A program made the position numbers and the translations under genes. This document shows positions 1 to 11,428 of a DNA stretch of 64,000 nucleotides, one piece after another. Location: NCBI GenBank assembly GCA_914767715.1, contig OU612075.1, positions 10,602,001 to 10,666,000 of the forward strand, in the 5' to 3' direction. Within the stretch, counting starts at the first letter, position 1, and each line of letters opens with the position of its first letter. This DNA comes from Membranipora membranacea. Lineage: Eukaryota; Bryozoa; Gymnolaemata; Cheilostomatida; Membraniporidae. The notes under the pieces are model-generated. The model was not told where the DNA came from. It saw nothing but the letters and a program-made list of their open reading frames with translations, and ran no database searches.

Positions 1-1142
1 ATATGCACAACAAAGGTAACACTTATATAATATATACTATACCATATTATGTGTAATATATATATAATTATTTATATAATTATATATAGTATACCATAAT
101 ATATATACCATATTGTATAAGTTGTATAATATACAATATTATATATATTATGCCATATCATATATAAAATACCATATTTTTCATTTTACAGTGTGTTATT
201 TGTAATATTGGCCCTGCCCTGATCCCAGTTCATTTACTGGCTCACATTGAGTGATTTAGTGATTTCCATAGAGTTAATAATAAACCTAGACAGGACGCCA
301 TATACAGCTGAAGTGAGGCACTTAATTGTGAATTCAACGTTGTAACGACATTGGAAGGTGTAGAAGCAATGATGCTATCCACAATCCAGATTTTCTGTTC
401 ATTACTCGATCAATTTCATTCGGATTTTGGGTCTGGAAATCGCTTTACCATCCGCAGCATCTGGTTATCAACATGATGTTATTTCATCCTCACAAAACTG
501 TAGCTAATATTTTTTCCTCTAAGCATTCTCCTCTAAACAATTTGAACAATTTATCTTTTGTATTTGAAGATTTGCTAGTATATTATTATTAACTCGGACT
601 ACCACTGCAAGTCTGGGAAACCTGTGTTGATGGAATTCTAAGTGAGACTTCAATCTCATAATTGTCACCTTACTATATATTTCTACAAATTCTTAGGTGA
701 CAATAATTATATTCAAGTTTCATTTAGTTATCTTTGAGATGTACAGAATTTGATGTACACCAATTTGTCATACTTGTAGCCAGACTCAAGCTGTCATGTG
801 ATTTTAATGATAATAATAAAAATAATAATAACAATAATAATAATAATAATAATAATTATAATATAATAATAACAATAATAATAATAAGGTTTATTGATGA
901 AACTGTTAATAAAATTTGTCATACTTGCAGATCTATACTGTGTAACACAATTTGCATTTAGTCAGTTAGTATTGATTTTCATATATTTACTTATTTTATT
1001 TTTTGCTTTTACCTTATACAAGGGGGATTCTCTTAAGCAATTTTATGCACCAGTAAAAATTTTTATTTCATGTAAACATCTCTTGAGAGAGGGTTTTAAA
1101 ATTAAACAAACAATCAACTAAAGTTGTCATGTGATTTTGTAG
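1..1142. other. AT-rich non-coding sequence with microsatellites
   Basis: No gene is supported here. The first 180 bases are nearly pure A/T, and an AAT-type microsatellite runs about 807-886. Short open frames across the microsatellite are low-complexity artefacts. A palindromic repeat relative lies at about 640-770 and is listed separately. Confidence 0.7.
640..770. repeat. Degenerate copy of a palindromic dispersed repeat
   Basis: The stretch contains GAGACTTCAATCTCATAATT followed by GTCACCT, then a loop, then AGGTGACAAT in inverse orientation. It resembles the foldback at 14596-14807, including the flanking TTATCTTTGAGATGTACAGA-like arm. It is probably a small non-autonomous inverted-repeat element; its ends are not defined. 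Confidence 0.5.
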
Positions 1143-3335
1143 TAGAACCAGTGTCTCTAATCTCGAACGGAGACTGACCGAAACTGAACTGACGTGTTAT
1201 CTGCATGCTAGACAGACAGTACAAGGTGTTGAGATCGACAAAGCTCGAGTACAGGGACAGGTAACGTTAATATTAATAATTATATGATAATATTATATGA
1301 TAATATTTAATAATTGTTAATATTATATGATTATAACTTATATAATATTACTAATTATATTATTATTACATTATATAATGATTGAATAATATTAATAAAT
1401 TGAATAAATCAAATAGTTAATTGGTGTTCTGGGGGGTATTTCAGTTATAATTAGTGATGTTTGGTGTATCAAATAATTGCTATCACTTCACAATATCCCT
1501 TTTAGTTAACAGACTCCGCTAGTCTTCATTGATAAAAAATGTGTCCTGCCAAGATTTTCTTGAGAATAGTAGATTTATTAATTTCGCATAAAGTCGAACC
1601 TTTCCAATTTAAAGTTTGTCATTGTTTATTCACCCAAAATTGATTTTGAGAGCCTGTGCAACAGAGTTGTGCTTGCAAAAGGTTTCAAGTCTAGTTTTCA
1701 CTTTCACTGAAGTATGATTTAACTGATTTTGAAGTTTCTCAAACCGACGTATATACATAAAATTGCATTGTCGTCTCGTTTCAGGATGACTTCGTGGATT
1801 ATTTGAAATCAGGATCAGATATAGTTGTTCAGATGAGAAGAATGTTTCCCCAGGATTTTGCCGATAGGATAATCACTGCCGCTAAGCTTGTATCTAGACA
1901 GGAAGTGGATAAGTTCAGTCAGAACGACGCATCGCTCGTGTTGAAAGTCCCTTCAAACCAGCTGGACTTTGAAGAACTGCACAATTTATACGAAACTCAC
2001 CTACCTCACACCACTAAGCTACTGAGTGTTTTTGACACATATACAGGACTTAAATTTGCAGCAACCCATCCGAAAGCCATACCAGTCGGGAAGAAACGGA
2101 GTATCAGGATACGATCTGAGAAAATAAAAACTGCAGCTCTCATAACTAAATACATCGGTCATAGTGATAGACAGCTCAGCGCCTGGGCACAATATATGCA
2201 TTCTCTTCTATCTGAAAACAAGGCAAAGCGGGCCATGATATATAAAATGTCTGAGTTGGGAGACTGCACTCTCCGCTCTTCACTTAAGATAAAGTCAGAT
2301 GTCAGTGAAGAAGAAAGAGGCTATGGTGTGCTGCTTACTGTAGAAAATGTCAAACTCACCGAAGATAGTCAAGATAAAAGTCTTATGCCTGGAAAACAGA
2401 CAGCTGTTACACCAACACCCGGAAAACCAACTATTGGAAAACTCACCACGGGAAAACCCACTTCTGGTAAACCCACTCCTGGTAAACCCACTCCTGGAAA
2501 ACCCACTCATGCTACCGAAACATCTAACAAAAAGCAGACTGCTGTGTCGATAAGTCATTCAGCGTCATCTCCGATAACCCACATGGTGACCAATCGGCAA
2601 ACTATTGATATGAGCAAGATACCTGAGCAGAGTGTAAGGAGGCCATCTTACTCTATAGCTAATGTTAGCGAAGTCGGTATAGGTGCTTCGGATGAATCCA
2701 GCACCAGAGCAGACCAGATTAATTCTAAGCTGGTTGGTCTGTCAGGGCAAGCTGGTACTGTTGCAGCGGTTGCCAATTCGGAAAACGCGACGAGCTCTCA
2801 ATCCCTGCAACAGCCCTCACTACAAACAAATAATATGCAACGGTCCGACCAATGTAAGCCTGTTGTTGTTGCTAAAAGAGTGACCGTGATCGGCCAATCA
2901 GCTATTAAGCAAATGTCTCCTGTTTCTCGCTGTGAACAGTTAGCAGGCTCCAAGGTGTCGAAGGGCAAGTTGAAGATCTTGGGCAGTACAAAGTCAAGTA
3001 CCGGTTCCCAACTAAAATTTGCTGGCAAAACTATTATAGGCTCTCCTACAATCTCCGGTCAGCCATCCAAGCCCCCAGATAACTCCTCCACAAGTCTCAA
3101 ACCTAAGTCAAAGCTAATTATCACCGTCATCAGCGGAAAGTCTGCCCTGCAGAAACCTAAAACCACTGCTCCGAGCAAAAATAAAATTTCCAGAGGGATA
3201 AGGGCACTCCTTCAGTCTACAGAGCATACCGTAGTAACAATTGACAAACAAGCAAACCAAAGGGACAAGAGCACAAGTAAAGTGGTAGTCACAAGCAAAC
3301 GGCTTACTGATGTGAAGCCTGAGATCGCAGACTAA
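1143..3335 (+). CDS. 3' exons of an unrecognised Lys/Ser/Thr-rich protein
   Basis: The last exon runs 1785-3335. It follows a TTTCAG acceptor at 1779-1784 and reads in frame (DDFVDYLKSG...) for about 516 codons to TAA at 3333-3335. A likely preceding exon is 1143-1260, with TTGTAG acceptor and GTAACG donor, ending in phase 0; it encodes an Arg/Glu-rich helical segment. Further upstream exons were not found, so the true start is unknown. The first ~150 residues of the last exon look folded and helical (FPQDFADRIITAAKLV, FEELHNLYETHLPHTTKLL). The rest is low-complexity, basic and Ser/Thr-rich, with a GKPT-type pentad repeat at about 2409-2512. I recognise no family. A nuclear or scaffold role would be a guess. 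Confidence 0.7.
2409..2512 (+). repeat. In-frame 15-bp repeat encoding TPGKP-like pentads
   Basis: About seven tandem 15-base units encode variants of T-P-G-K-P (TIGKL, TTGKP, TSGKP, TPGKP). Third bases and one residue per unit vary, so the array is not perfectly homogeneous. It lies in the disordered half of the 1785-3335 exon. Confidence 0.8.
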
Positions 3336-4640
3336 CTATTTATACCATACTTTAACTTCAGACTATTTGATACGCTTTGATATTTTCTGTGTTTGGCAAC
3401 CTTTGTCTGAATGTTTATATACTGGGAATTTTTGTCGACTACAACCATATCCGAAGTATGTCCCAAACTCCCATGCCTGTATTAAGTTTGATCCTATTTG
3501 CCTGCTTTTGGAGTTGTCACTCGTAGCGGCATGAAATGCGGTTGCTATGAGTCATACTTGTCCTATCCCATTTTCTTGTAATTACCCTCCCTGACATGAT
3601 ATGCAGCAGGTATGCCTAGTTTTGTAACATTAGTTGCATTCCTGTCAATTCAATATTATCTGAAAACGCAGGTCATGCAGCGGAGGTTGCATTGTAATTG
3701 TTAATCTCAGCAATTTTTTTCTATTTTTCAAAATAATTTGTATATCATTGTATAAATATAAATGTAAATATGCCCCTGGCATGATGGGTTCTGTAATAAT
3801 AATATCAATGTAGCCCCAGTACCAACCGTTACATGGGTTGGTAGTGGCCTGGATTTTGAACAGTGATCGAGAGCTGGTGCACAAAATGATTTCTGTCATG
3901 TCCATCTTGGAGCGTTATTAAGTCTGTGAATACTGGGAGAGTGAGACTATGACTCTTTGTGCTAAAATCTGCTGAATGGTATAAAAAACCATGATTTACT
4001 CACCTTAGATGAACATGACTTCATCCCAAATCCCTCTACACAGTCCTGTTGGAATTGAGTTGGTCATCCTCTCCTGCTTTTTAATTCTAGGCCACGTGAA
4101 CAACTCTGCATACCAAGCGTAATCCTGAAAATTTAACAAGTATTATAGAAGCTAGTGAAATACCCAAGTCTCTTGTATACAAGCTACGCATAATGAGTCA
4201 GAAAAGACAGAGATACGATCCCATTATGCATTATTCTAGACCTTCCAGTGATGATGTAATTACTGATAACGCAAAGAGTTATTCCAAGCCCAATGCATTT
4301 AGCAGAACTTGCCGGGAATTCCAGTCTCAAGGTGCATTGTTGGAATGTTGAGAACACATCCTATTGTAATTTGACAGGAGAATCAATATTTAACACACTG
4401 TTGGCGCAAGAGGCACCACCGAGGTAAAATTGTAGTTTTGCATATCATCATATGTTTCTATGATGTTTTGTTTTGTTAGCTATTTCATGCACTTGACAAA
4501 ATGCTCCTGCATATCCTTTACTCCTGTTAGGCATATATCATTTTTTTTTATCCTAGCGATGCAACACATAGGTTGTGATTATGTCAGCTCTGTTGCATCG
4601 AGTTCAAGTAAAACGATTCAACAAAAAGCTAGATTGAGGT
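3336..4640. other. 3' flank, no gene seen
   Basis: This is presumed 3' untranslated sequence of the upstream gene followed by intergenic DNA. Open frames on both strands are short, with no recognisable domain. Similarity to the TRIM-like array begins near 4660. Confidence 0.5.
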
Positions 4641-5011
4641 AACTCCAACAAACATAGGTTGATATATAGTAAGAGATGCTTTAAGACTGGGTTTATTAAT
4701 CATTGTATGTAGCTCATGCGTTTGGTCATCAGAGCAACAATGGTGTTTTTGCTAAATACATTTGATCCAAGAGGGTGTTGTCAATATGACTTGAAAATTG
4801 AACAACCCTGAGTTTAGTAGATCATTTTCGATCCAATTTGCCGGCATTCCAGTTGTTCGTACTCTTCAGGTGAGCTGCCAACCTTTTGCCAGCAACCCCA
4901 TCTCCGATGATGGCAAATTGGATCATTTTGATCTAGAGTTTATTGGTAAAATCACACTACATTGTCTATTGATTTCTTTATACACATTTTGGTTTCTATT
5001 ACCGACTACAG

Positions 5012-6967
5012 ATTCAGCAAATCAAAAGAGAAGCTGAGGACCTGAAAACAGAATTTAAAGACCATCTTAACAAGTCGACAGGAATGGTAGACGAGTTTTC
5101 TGAGGAAATGCTGCTGAACACCACAGTTCTGGATGACCTGTATATCTATGGAACTCATTTAGCAGACAGAAGAGCAGACGAGCAGCTACTGGAAGAATTT
5201 GATGAGGTATCTTCAAACCTAACACAAGCAAATGACAACATGGAGTGTGAGACAAAGGTGGCCCTCAAAACACCCTATCTGCATACAGGTAATAAGTTTG
5301 CATACAGGTATATTATATATTATTATAATGGAGTGGACTAATATATATATATATGTGTATATATATGTGTATACTCATATCTGCACATGCGGGGCAATGA
5401 CCACAATGACCAAGGGGTAAATAACCGAAACGAAGGAAATATTAGATGGCATAAAGCAATAGAGCTGAATTAATGGATTAAACTGATATTATGTTCCTTC
5501 CTGTTTCAGTGTTTGGGTCTAAATCCTTTAGGAGTAGGAGGTAGCTCAGTTGGTGAGAGCGCCGTCTTCAACATGCAAGTGATGAAGGTCGTGGGTTCGA
5601 ATCGTACTACTGGGGTTAGGTTGGCCCCCAGGTGTGCTCCAACCTGCTTGTAGACTGAAAACAAAAATGGCGCAGCCTCGCCATTAAGGCAAAAAGTATA
5701 TCGCCGCCCATGCTTCGGGATGTGGCGTTTGATATGTCATCCGAATTTAATCAACCTTTTAAACAACATTTAGGAATATGTAGCCATGGCCAGAAAAATT
5801 GGAACCAGTTTGTGAAAAAAGTTAGAACTAGAAACTAAAAGTACAAATGGATTGTAGCACGCTGTCCACATGTGACTGTAGGGATAAGCTTACACATGTC
5901 TATGATGATAGTAGTCAAAAACTATCTAATCACCAGTTTGATTGTTATTTTCCAGGTCCAGGCTCAGTGAATTTGAATGGAGAAATGGGATTCCTACCAA
6001 CAGCAATAACACATGTGAAACAAGAGAAAACAGGTGATGACTGCTTTGGGGTTAGCTGGACGCACAACGACAGAATACTTTGCACCACAGATGAAGGGCT
6101 CGAGATTAGAGACCCTGTTGACTTGAAACTACAGAAGCAACACCTAAATAATAACTACGAATATTCCTCTGCTACTCTTTGTGGAAGCAAACTGTTCACA
6201 AAGGGCGTTTCAATTGACTTAGAGAAATACATAACCTTTTCCGGATCACTTGAGCAACCTACTCGTTCTGTATTACACATTGAAGTCATTGATGGACCAG
6301 TCCCTCCTACCTATATGTCAGCAAACAAAAACCATGTAGCAACCATTGACCACGCCAATAACATGTTAAAACTCTTTTCAACTATTAAAGAAGAGCACCA
6401 GTTTGACATTCAGCTAATAAATGGACATTACCCATATGGAGTTCATCTCACATCTGATGCAGCACTAGTGACATTCTATGAAGAAGGGAAGCTGAGTAAA
6501 TATGCTCTGTCACCTTCACCAGACCCAATCTGGACATATGAAGGACTGGAGGGGCCTTCAGGAGTAACAACAGATGAGTCAGGCTTTATCTATGTAGCAA
6601 GTGCGCGCGAACCCACAATCAACATCATCTCAGCTGAAGGTAAGTATTATTAGCAACCCAAGAAGCGTTAATTTAGTTTTACTTCATTATTTTATTTGAA
6701 TATATTTAGAGGTCAAATCTTAAATTTGGATGTGGCCTAATATGAATTTATTTGAAATGTTTAAACACCACTTTAGTTTGTAACTCAAAAATATCACTTT
6801 ACAAAGTTTGGTTACCACTTGTAGGTGAGAAGATAAGAGAGCTGACTCATGAGAAGCTACAGGAGTGTATCGATGATGATTCCTGGATCTCAGATATTGC
6901 TGTGAGAGATGGGAAGATGGTGTTAGCTTGTAAACAAGAGGGTGTCATGCTCTTCAATATGAGCTAG
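5012..6967 (+). pseudogene. TRIM-like copy A, 5'-truncated (exons 5-7 only)
   Basis: Three exons match the 3' half of the array gene: exon 5 at 5012-5288 (coiled coil), exon 6 at 5956-6639 (beta-propeller/NHL-like) and exon 7 at 6825-6967, ending TAG. Splice sites are CAG/GTAATA, CCAG/GTAAGT and TGTAG, and phases agree (1-2, 1-2). All three exons are open. Intron-4 sequence homologous to copies B and D starts near 4660, but no RING, B-box or exon-4 sequence lies upstream. The copy therefore looks like a partial duplicate whose breakpoint fell in intron 4. It could be expressed only from a foreign promoter and would lack ligase activity. Confidence 0.75.
5537..5790 (+). mobile_element. tRNA-derived SINE in intron 5 of copy A
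   Basis: A tRNA-like head has an A-box-like TAGCTCAGTTGG at 5542-5553 and a B-box-like GGTTCGAATCG at 5594-5604. A shared non-tRNA body follows (GGTTAGGTTGGCCCCCAGG onward). The same sequence sits at the same intron position in copies B, D and E. The Pol III boxes and body together argue for a SINE and against a working tRNA gene. Confidence 0.7.
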
Positions 6968-8538
6968 TTAAAGAGATTGACTAGATACAGACTGTCAACA
7001 GCGCCAGCACTTGTTTATCCGCCGATATGTCAACAACTACTCAAAACTAATGACCCAGGAAAACAGTTTTGTGTGAAATAGATTGTGTGATTACCAAGCT
7101 AGAAGTGCTGTTCACAAATTGACAACTATTTTGACATGAAATACTTCATATACTCAATATTTCCAAGCAATCACTTTACCAAATATTCTCTTGTCTGTTT
7201 TAGATGAAGTGATGGGTAGGTTTATTGCATGATAAAAGCCCTCACTCCCTCCACATCCGATAATAATATAATATATATTTTCAACCTCAAGTTAATTCAA
7301 AATTGTGTTTCGCATGAATGAATTTGAGGGCAATCAATGTAATGTATATTTCGACCAGCGTGAATTGATTACAACCTAGACATTCGCCCAATCAGATCAC
7401 CTCACACTATCCTGTCAGATAGACATTGAATGTGTGGTATTAAAAAGAAAACATTTGTAAATTTTGTGCGAGTTATGTTAGTGAGAGTCGGGTTTGGCCA
7501 ACCACTTAGCTCTGATGTGACAAGACTACATATCAACTCTAATTCAGCCCTCAATATAATAATGTTTAAAACAATCAATGTCTTGAATCAATTGTTGACT
7601 AGTTTTTAGAGATGAAATGGTGACAAATATACATAGCCTACCTTGATCCTGTCCTTGGAAGTAGAATCTGATATGCTTCTCGTCACTTAGTTGATCAAAG
7701 TTGGGATATTTCAGCAAAGACTCGACAGGGTGACAAGCTAGACCTACTACGATTAAGTTATGTTACCTGCGATGAATTTTAAAACTAGTAGACTTTTACA
7801 AATATATACAAAGCTAGCAAGATTTGCTCTTGAGTTGCAATAAGCTATGGATTTTATCAGCCCATCAGGAAAGCCTTCATTGTTCATTCAATGATCGTTA
7901 ATAAGAACAAGTATTGGCTATGAGTTTAGCTAGGCCCCTGCAAAGTTACAAAAAATAAGAGCGCATATGAGTTGATCCTGGGCTCTCATAAAACAATATT
8001 ACTTAGCTTGAAATCTAAAATCCCAAGTGTTGTTTCAAATTGGTCACCAATTTGTAGCACTGTCAAAAAATCCCATCTCTGTTGTAAGTGAATTTTGGCT
8101 TTCCACCACAATCAAATAACAAAATGTTGAAATGTCAGCATAGATGCATGTAAAGAATCGCTATCACCGATCTTTCGAAGATGAAATACAAATTAAATTA
8201 GCCGGTAACCTCTGCCTTACTGCAAATTTAGCATTGAACCTTCTGAACCCGATAATGAACAAATTTCTGTACATATATGTAAAGAGTTGGGCAATTTCAT
8301 GATAAGTCGAAGAAGATCAACTTTCAAAAATAATGCAAATCAATGAAAACACCTTTGCTTCAATACGTAGCGTCAACCACATCAGTAAGCACCTCAATCC
8401 TTGTAGTCCATATGGTATATTGGTGAATTAAGGTTTAGTAACGCCGTAACTGACCATATATTGACTATATAGGAGTTGTCTTAATATCATCAATGTGGGC
8501 ACAACTCAAATCCTCATAACATTCTGCCTATTTATTTT
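6968..8538. other. Downstream spacer of copy A
   Basis: Non-coding sequence resembles the region after copies B (23728-24590), C (43862-45760), D (51640 onward) and E (59200 onward). It belongs to the duplicated unit. No coding exon is supported until the exon-7-like fossil near 8539. Confidence 0.65.
8472..8507. repeat. GAGTTGTC hairpin repeat
   Basis: GGAGTTGTC and GGCACAACTC form inverted ends around a CATCAATGT core. Related hairpins occur at 36575-36610, 45692-45727, 53146-53180 and 60661-60694. Confidence 0.6.
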
Positions 8539-8634
8539 GATAAAGGAGCTTGGATCTTTGATATCGCTGTAAGAGATGGAAAGATGGTGTTAGCTTGTGA
8601 GAAATGGGTTGTCATGCGTTTCAATATGGGCCAA
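8539..8634 (+). pseudogene. Exon-7-like fossil downstream of copy A
   Basis: The stretch encodes a degenerate version of the last TRIM-like exon (GAWIFDIAVRDGKMVLAC, then a Trp-Val change and loss of the NMS stop). It lies about 1.6 kb beyond the real exon 7 of copy A. A counterpart lies downstream of copy C at 45760-45853. It marks an older duplication nested in the array. Confidence 0.6.
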
Positions 8635-8639
8635 ATAGT

Positions 8640-11130
8640 GTTAACTATCAACTTAACAACGCAAAAGCTGCCTGTTAACCAATGGGTACTAACATATCTA
8701 GAATTGCAAATCCATTACAAGTGTAAAACCATAAATATATTATTATTTATATTGAAATCAGAGCTATCCTAACCACCAGATTAATATCATAGTTTGCTAT
8801 AACTCTTTGGTTTTAAACCATTTATACAAGTAAGCTAAAGTTTCTCTTCATCTAATAACAATATCGAGTCATTTCATCCAATACAAGGAAATCCCTCTTT
8901 TCATCCCCAGACTAATTTGACAACTCTTGTCAAATCTTAACCAACACTAAATTTTTGGCTTTGCTGGTTTGAATATATTTTGTACCACAGATTTAAGAAT
9001 ATGATATGATGGACCCCATGATTTGGAAATACTCGGGACGATTGACTGCTGGTTTTAATAGCTCATAGGTTCACATTGTCGCATCGCTAAAGAGTTTGTC
9101 TTCGTTCTTACTAAGACTATGATGCAGTCAGAGATTCATAGCCATAATTCAATTCAATAAAATGATCATAATAAATGGTTTGAGGTTTGAGTTTATGGTC
9201 CATCATTGTTGTTGTAGTTGTAATCGTTGTTATGACTGCTTGAAATAAGTTTATAATTGAATGGCATCAAATGACATTGGCTGGAAAGATCTGATTTTTT
9301 AATAAATTTTTTGCATGTGACTGTCCAATAAAGTGTTCCATGAGTTAATGTTGTCACTACTAACTCCATTTGTACCCTTTTTGTACGTTGTCTGTCGCTA
9401 AATTAAAATAAATTCAAATATATTTCAGATGCTAATAACTCTTGATGAATGCAATAGATATGCCTTGCATAAGACATGAACTTTTTACTTATTCTTATGG
9501 GTCTATATTGACCTCATTAGTGACCCAGAAAAGGTGACCTATTAAAATGGATGTACCACTATATCTAGTTTTGTTATAGTCATATAAATGTTGAAGATCT
9601 TCAGGATCTCTGCATACTCTTTGTTATCATGTGGCAGTGATACTAGACCAAGTCTGATTCAGCTAACCTGCATACAGAGTTGCTCCCCCTCCACTGATAA
9701 GACCTACCTTTTTGCCTGCAGATTATCAGAGGAGGAGTAGCAGCTGTAATGTAAGCAAACTGGATCAAACTTGATCTACTGTAGTATCCAAAGATGAGGT
9801 GAGTTACGCAAAAACTGAATCTGATGCAGAGACATAGATGTTATTAATAAGTTATGATATTTGCTGCAAACAGCCGTAAACTCTCGATATGATTATCTTT
9901 ACCTTAGTCTAGTGAATATTAGCTAGAGTTAATTTCAGACAGGTTGGGGATGGCTTGGCGTTAGCTATCACTAAGTTCTTGCTATCACTAAGTACATGGG
10001 GTGAGAAAATGTTGGCTAGCCGTAAATTTCACTATTTCAAGTCTGTGTTAAACGGCAAACTTTTCCTCCCACTGAGACATTACGATAAGTTGTTAACTTA
10101 TGTCTCCGTTAACTGAGATAACACTCTGATGAATGAATCAACGAAACAATCCTGTCACTCATCACTCAGCACAGACACAAACTATTGAGCGGCAAATTTG
10201 TACCTACAGCATAAATATAACTAGCACTATATCTAGGATGAACTCGGGACCTAATCAATAATAAATACTTCGGCCACTGGAACACTTATATTTGATATTT
10301 CAAAATCTTGCATTGTGTGGGCTGCCTTTGTTGACAAAAGGCAGTATGGTGGTCAATTTGCTGCAAAGATGGCGTATGCCCAAAGACTATCCTAGGTATC
10401 AGAAACAGTGTCAACCTGGACATTTTGAAATGTCTCTGGTACAAAAAACTAACTGACTGAAATACTTTATTATGGTCTACGCTAGCATAACAATTCAAAT
10501 ATAGGCTGCTCATAACAATAATAATGCCTTTCAACATTACGCAAATGTTAGGGGGGGGGGCAAAAGTCAGGGGGGCTCAGACTATCGAGCATGCTGCTAT
10601 CCTACCAATACTATCTAACAAGTTTACATAAAATATTATTTCTTTTGTCCTTTGTCCATACATTCTTATGCAATAGCACCTCAATATGCTGACTGGGAGA
10701 TCATTCAGCATATTGACTAAGCTCTAAAAGTTTGTTTAGTTTTCAGTTTCAATGGTTCAAATAAAAAAGAGTCAATAACTTTAAGTAAATAAAAGGATTC
10801 AATTCCAATTATGGTTTGGTAATCCTTGTTGATCAATGCTCCTGCAAAAACAGACTGTACTGTGAATCTGTGCATTTAATATTGTGAGGGCGTCATGAAA
10901 ATGTGTACAGAGAAAAGGGATGTCTTTGAGGAATTAATTTTGTAATTTTTGATCTGAATTATTGCTACAAATAAAATCTTCGAAAAGATTTCTGAGGTGC
11001 AAAGCATACCACAAAATTACTTTGGTTCCTAACAAGCTTATGTTCTGAGCATATTTATTAACACAGAAGGGGGAGGAGGTTATAATCCACCACTTGATAT
11101 TCACGCTAGTGATTTAGCACAACATTGGAC
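8640..11130. other. Spacer between copies A and B
   Basis: No coding exon is supported. It contains a foldback repeat at 9644-9780 and a run of ten G near 10551. From about 11050 it becomes similar to 54850-55230, the 5' region of copy E. Confidence 0.55.
9644..9780. repeat. Foldback (inverted-repeat) element
   Basis: The arm at about 9644-9700 and the reverse complement of 9721-9780 align along most of their length around GCTCCCCCTCCACTGATAA. A family member is at 39670-39786. Size and symmetry suggest a MITE-like element. Confidence 0.55.
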
Positions 11131-11181
11131 CAGTTTAGTTCGGCAGCCAGTTGACAATCAAAGTCTTTCCGCGGCAAAGAG
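11130..11181 (+). promoter_or_regulatory. Candidate 5' untranslated exon of copy B
   Basis: The sequence ends GGCAAAGAG followed by a good GTGAGT donor at 11182. The coding exon is preceded by a TTTCAG acceptor about 12 bases before its ATG. The same arrangement is conserved upstream of the second RING exon of copy E (near 54980). The 5' end of this exon is not defined, and its role is inferred from splice signals only. Confidence 0.4.
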
Positions 11182-11428
11182 GTGAGTGGCGTAGCCTATG
11201 ATCTTTGTTAGAAGGCGCCTACCTGACTCATATACCACCACAACATGACTTGTACTGCAGAAAGTGGGATAAGATCCAAGCTACCGTATAAAATCATCAT
11301 GAAGATTATATGTACGTAAAAGTCCTCACCAAAGAAATAGTCGAGGCTGAGCGTATACCATACAATATTATTCATTCTCAGTCTGTTTTATGACCTGTTG
11401 ACATTTGACAACTTTCAGAACTCCACAA

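Noticed and set aside
734-961. Asn/Ile-rich 75-codon frames
   Set aside because: They are translations of an AAT microsatellite.
5537-5610. tRNA gene
   Set aside because: Box A and B are present, but the cloverleaf is poor, the unit extends into a conserved non-tRNA body and it recurs in several introns, so it is a SINE.
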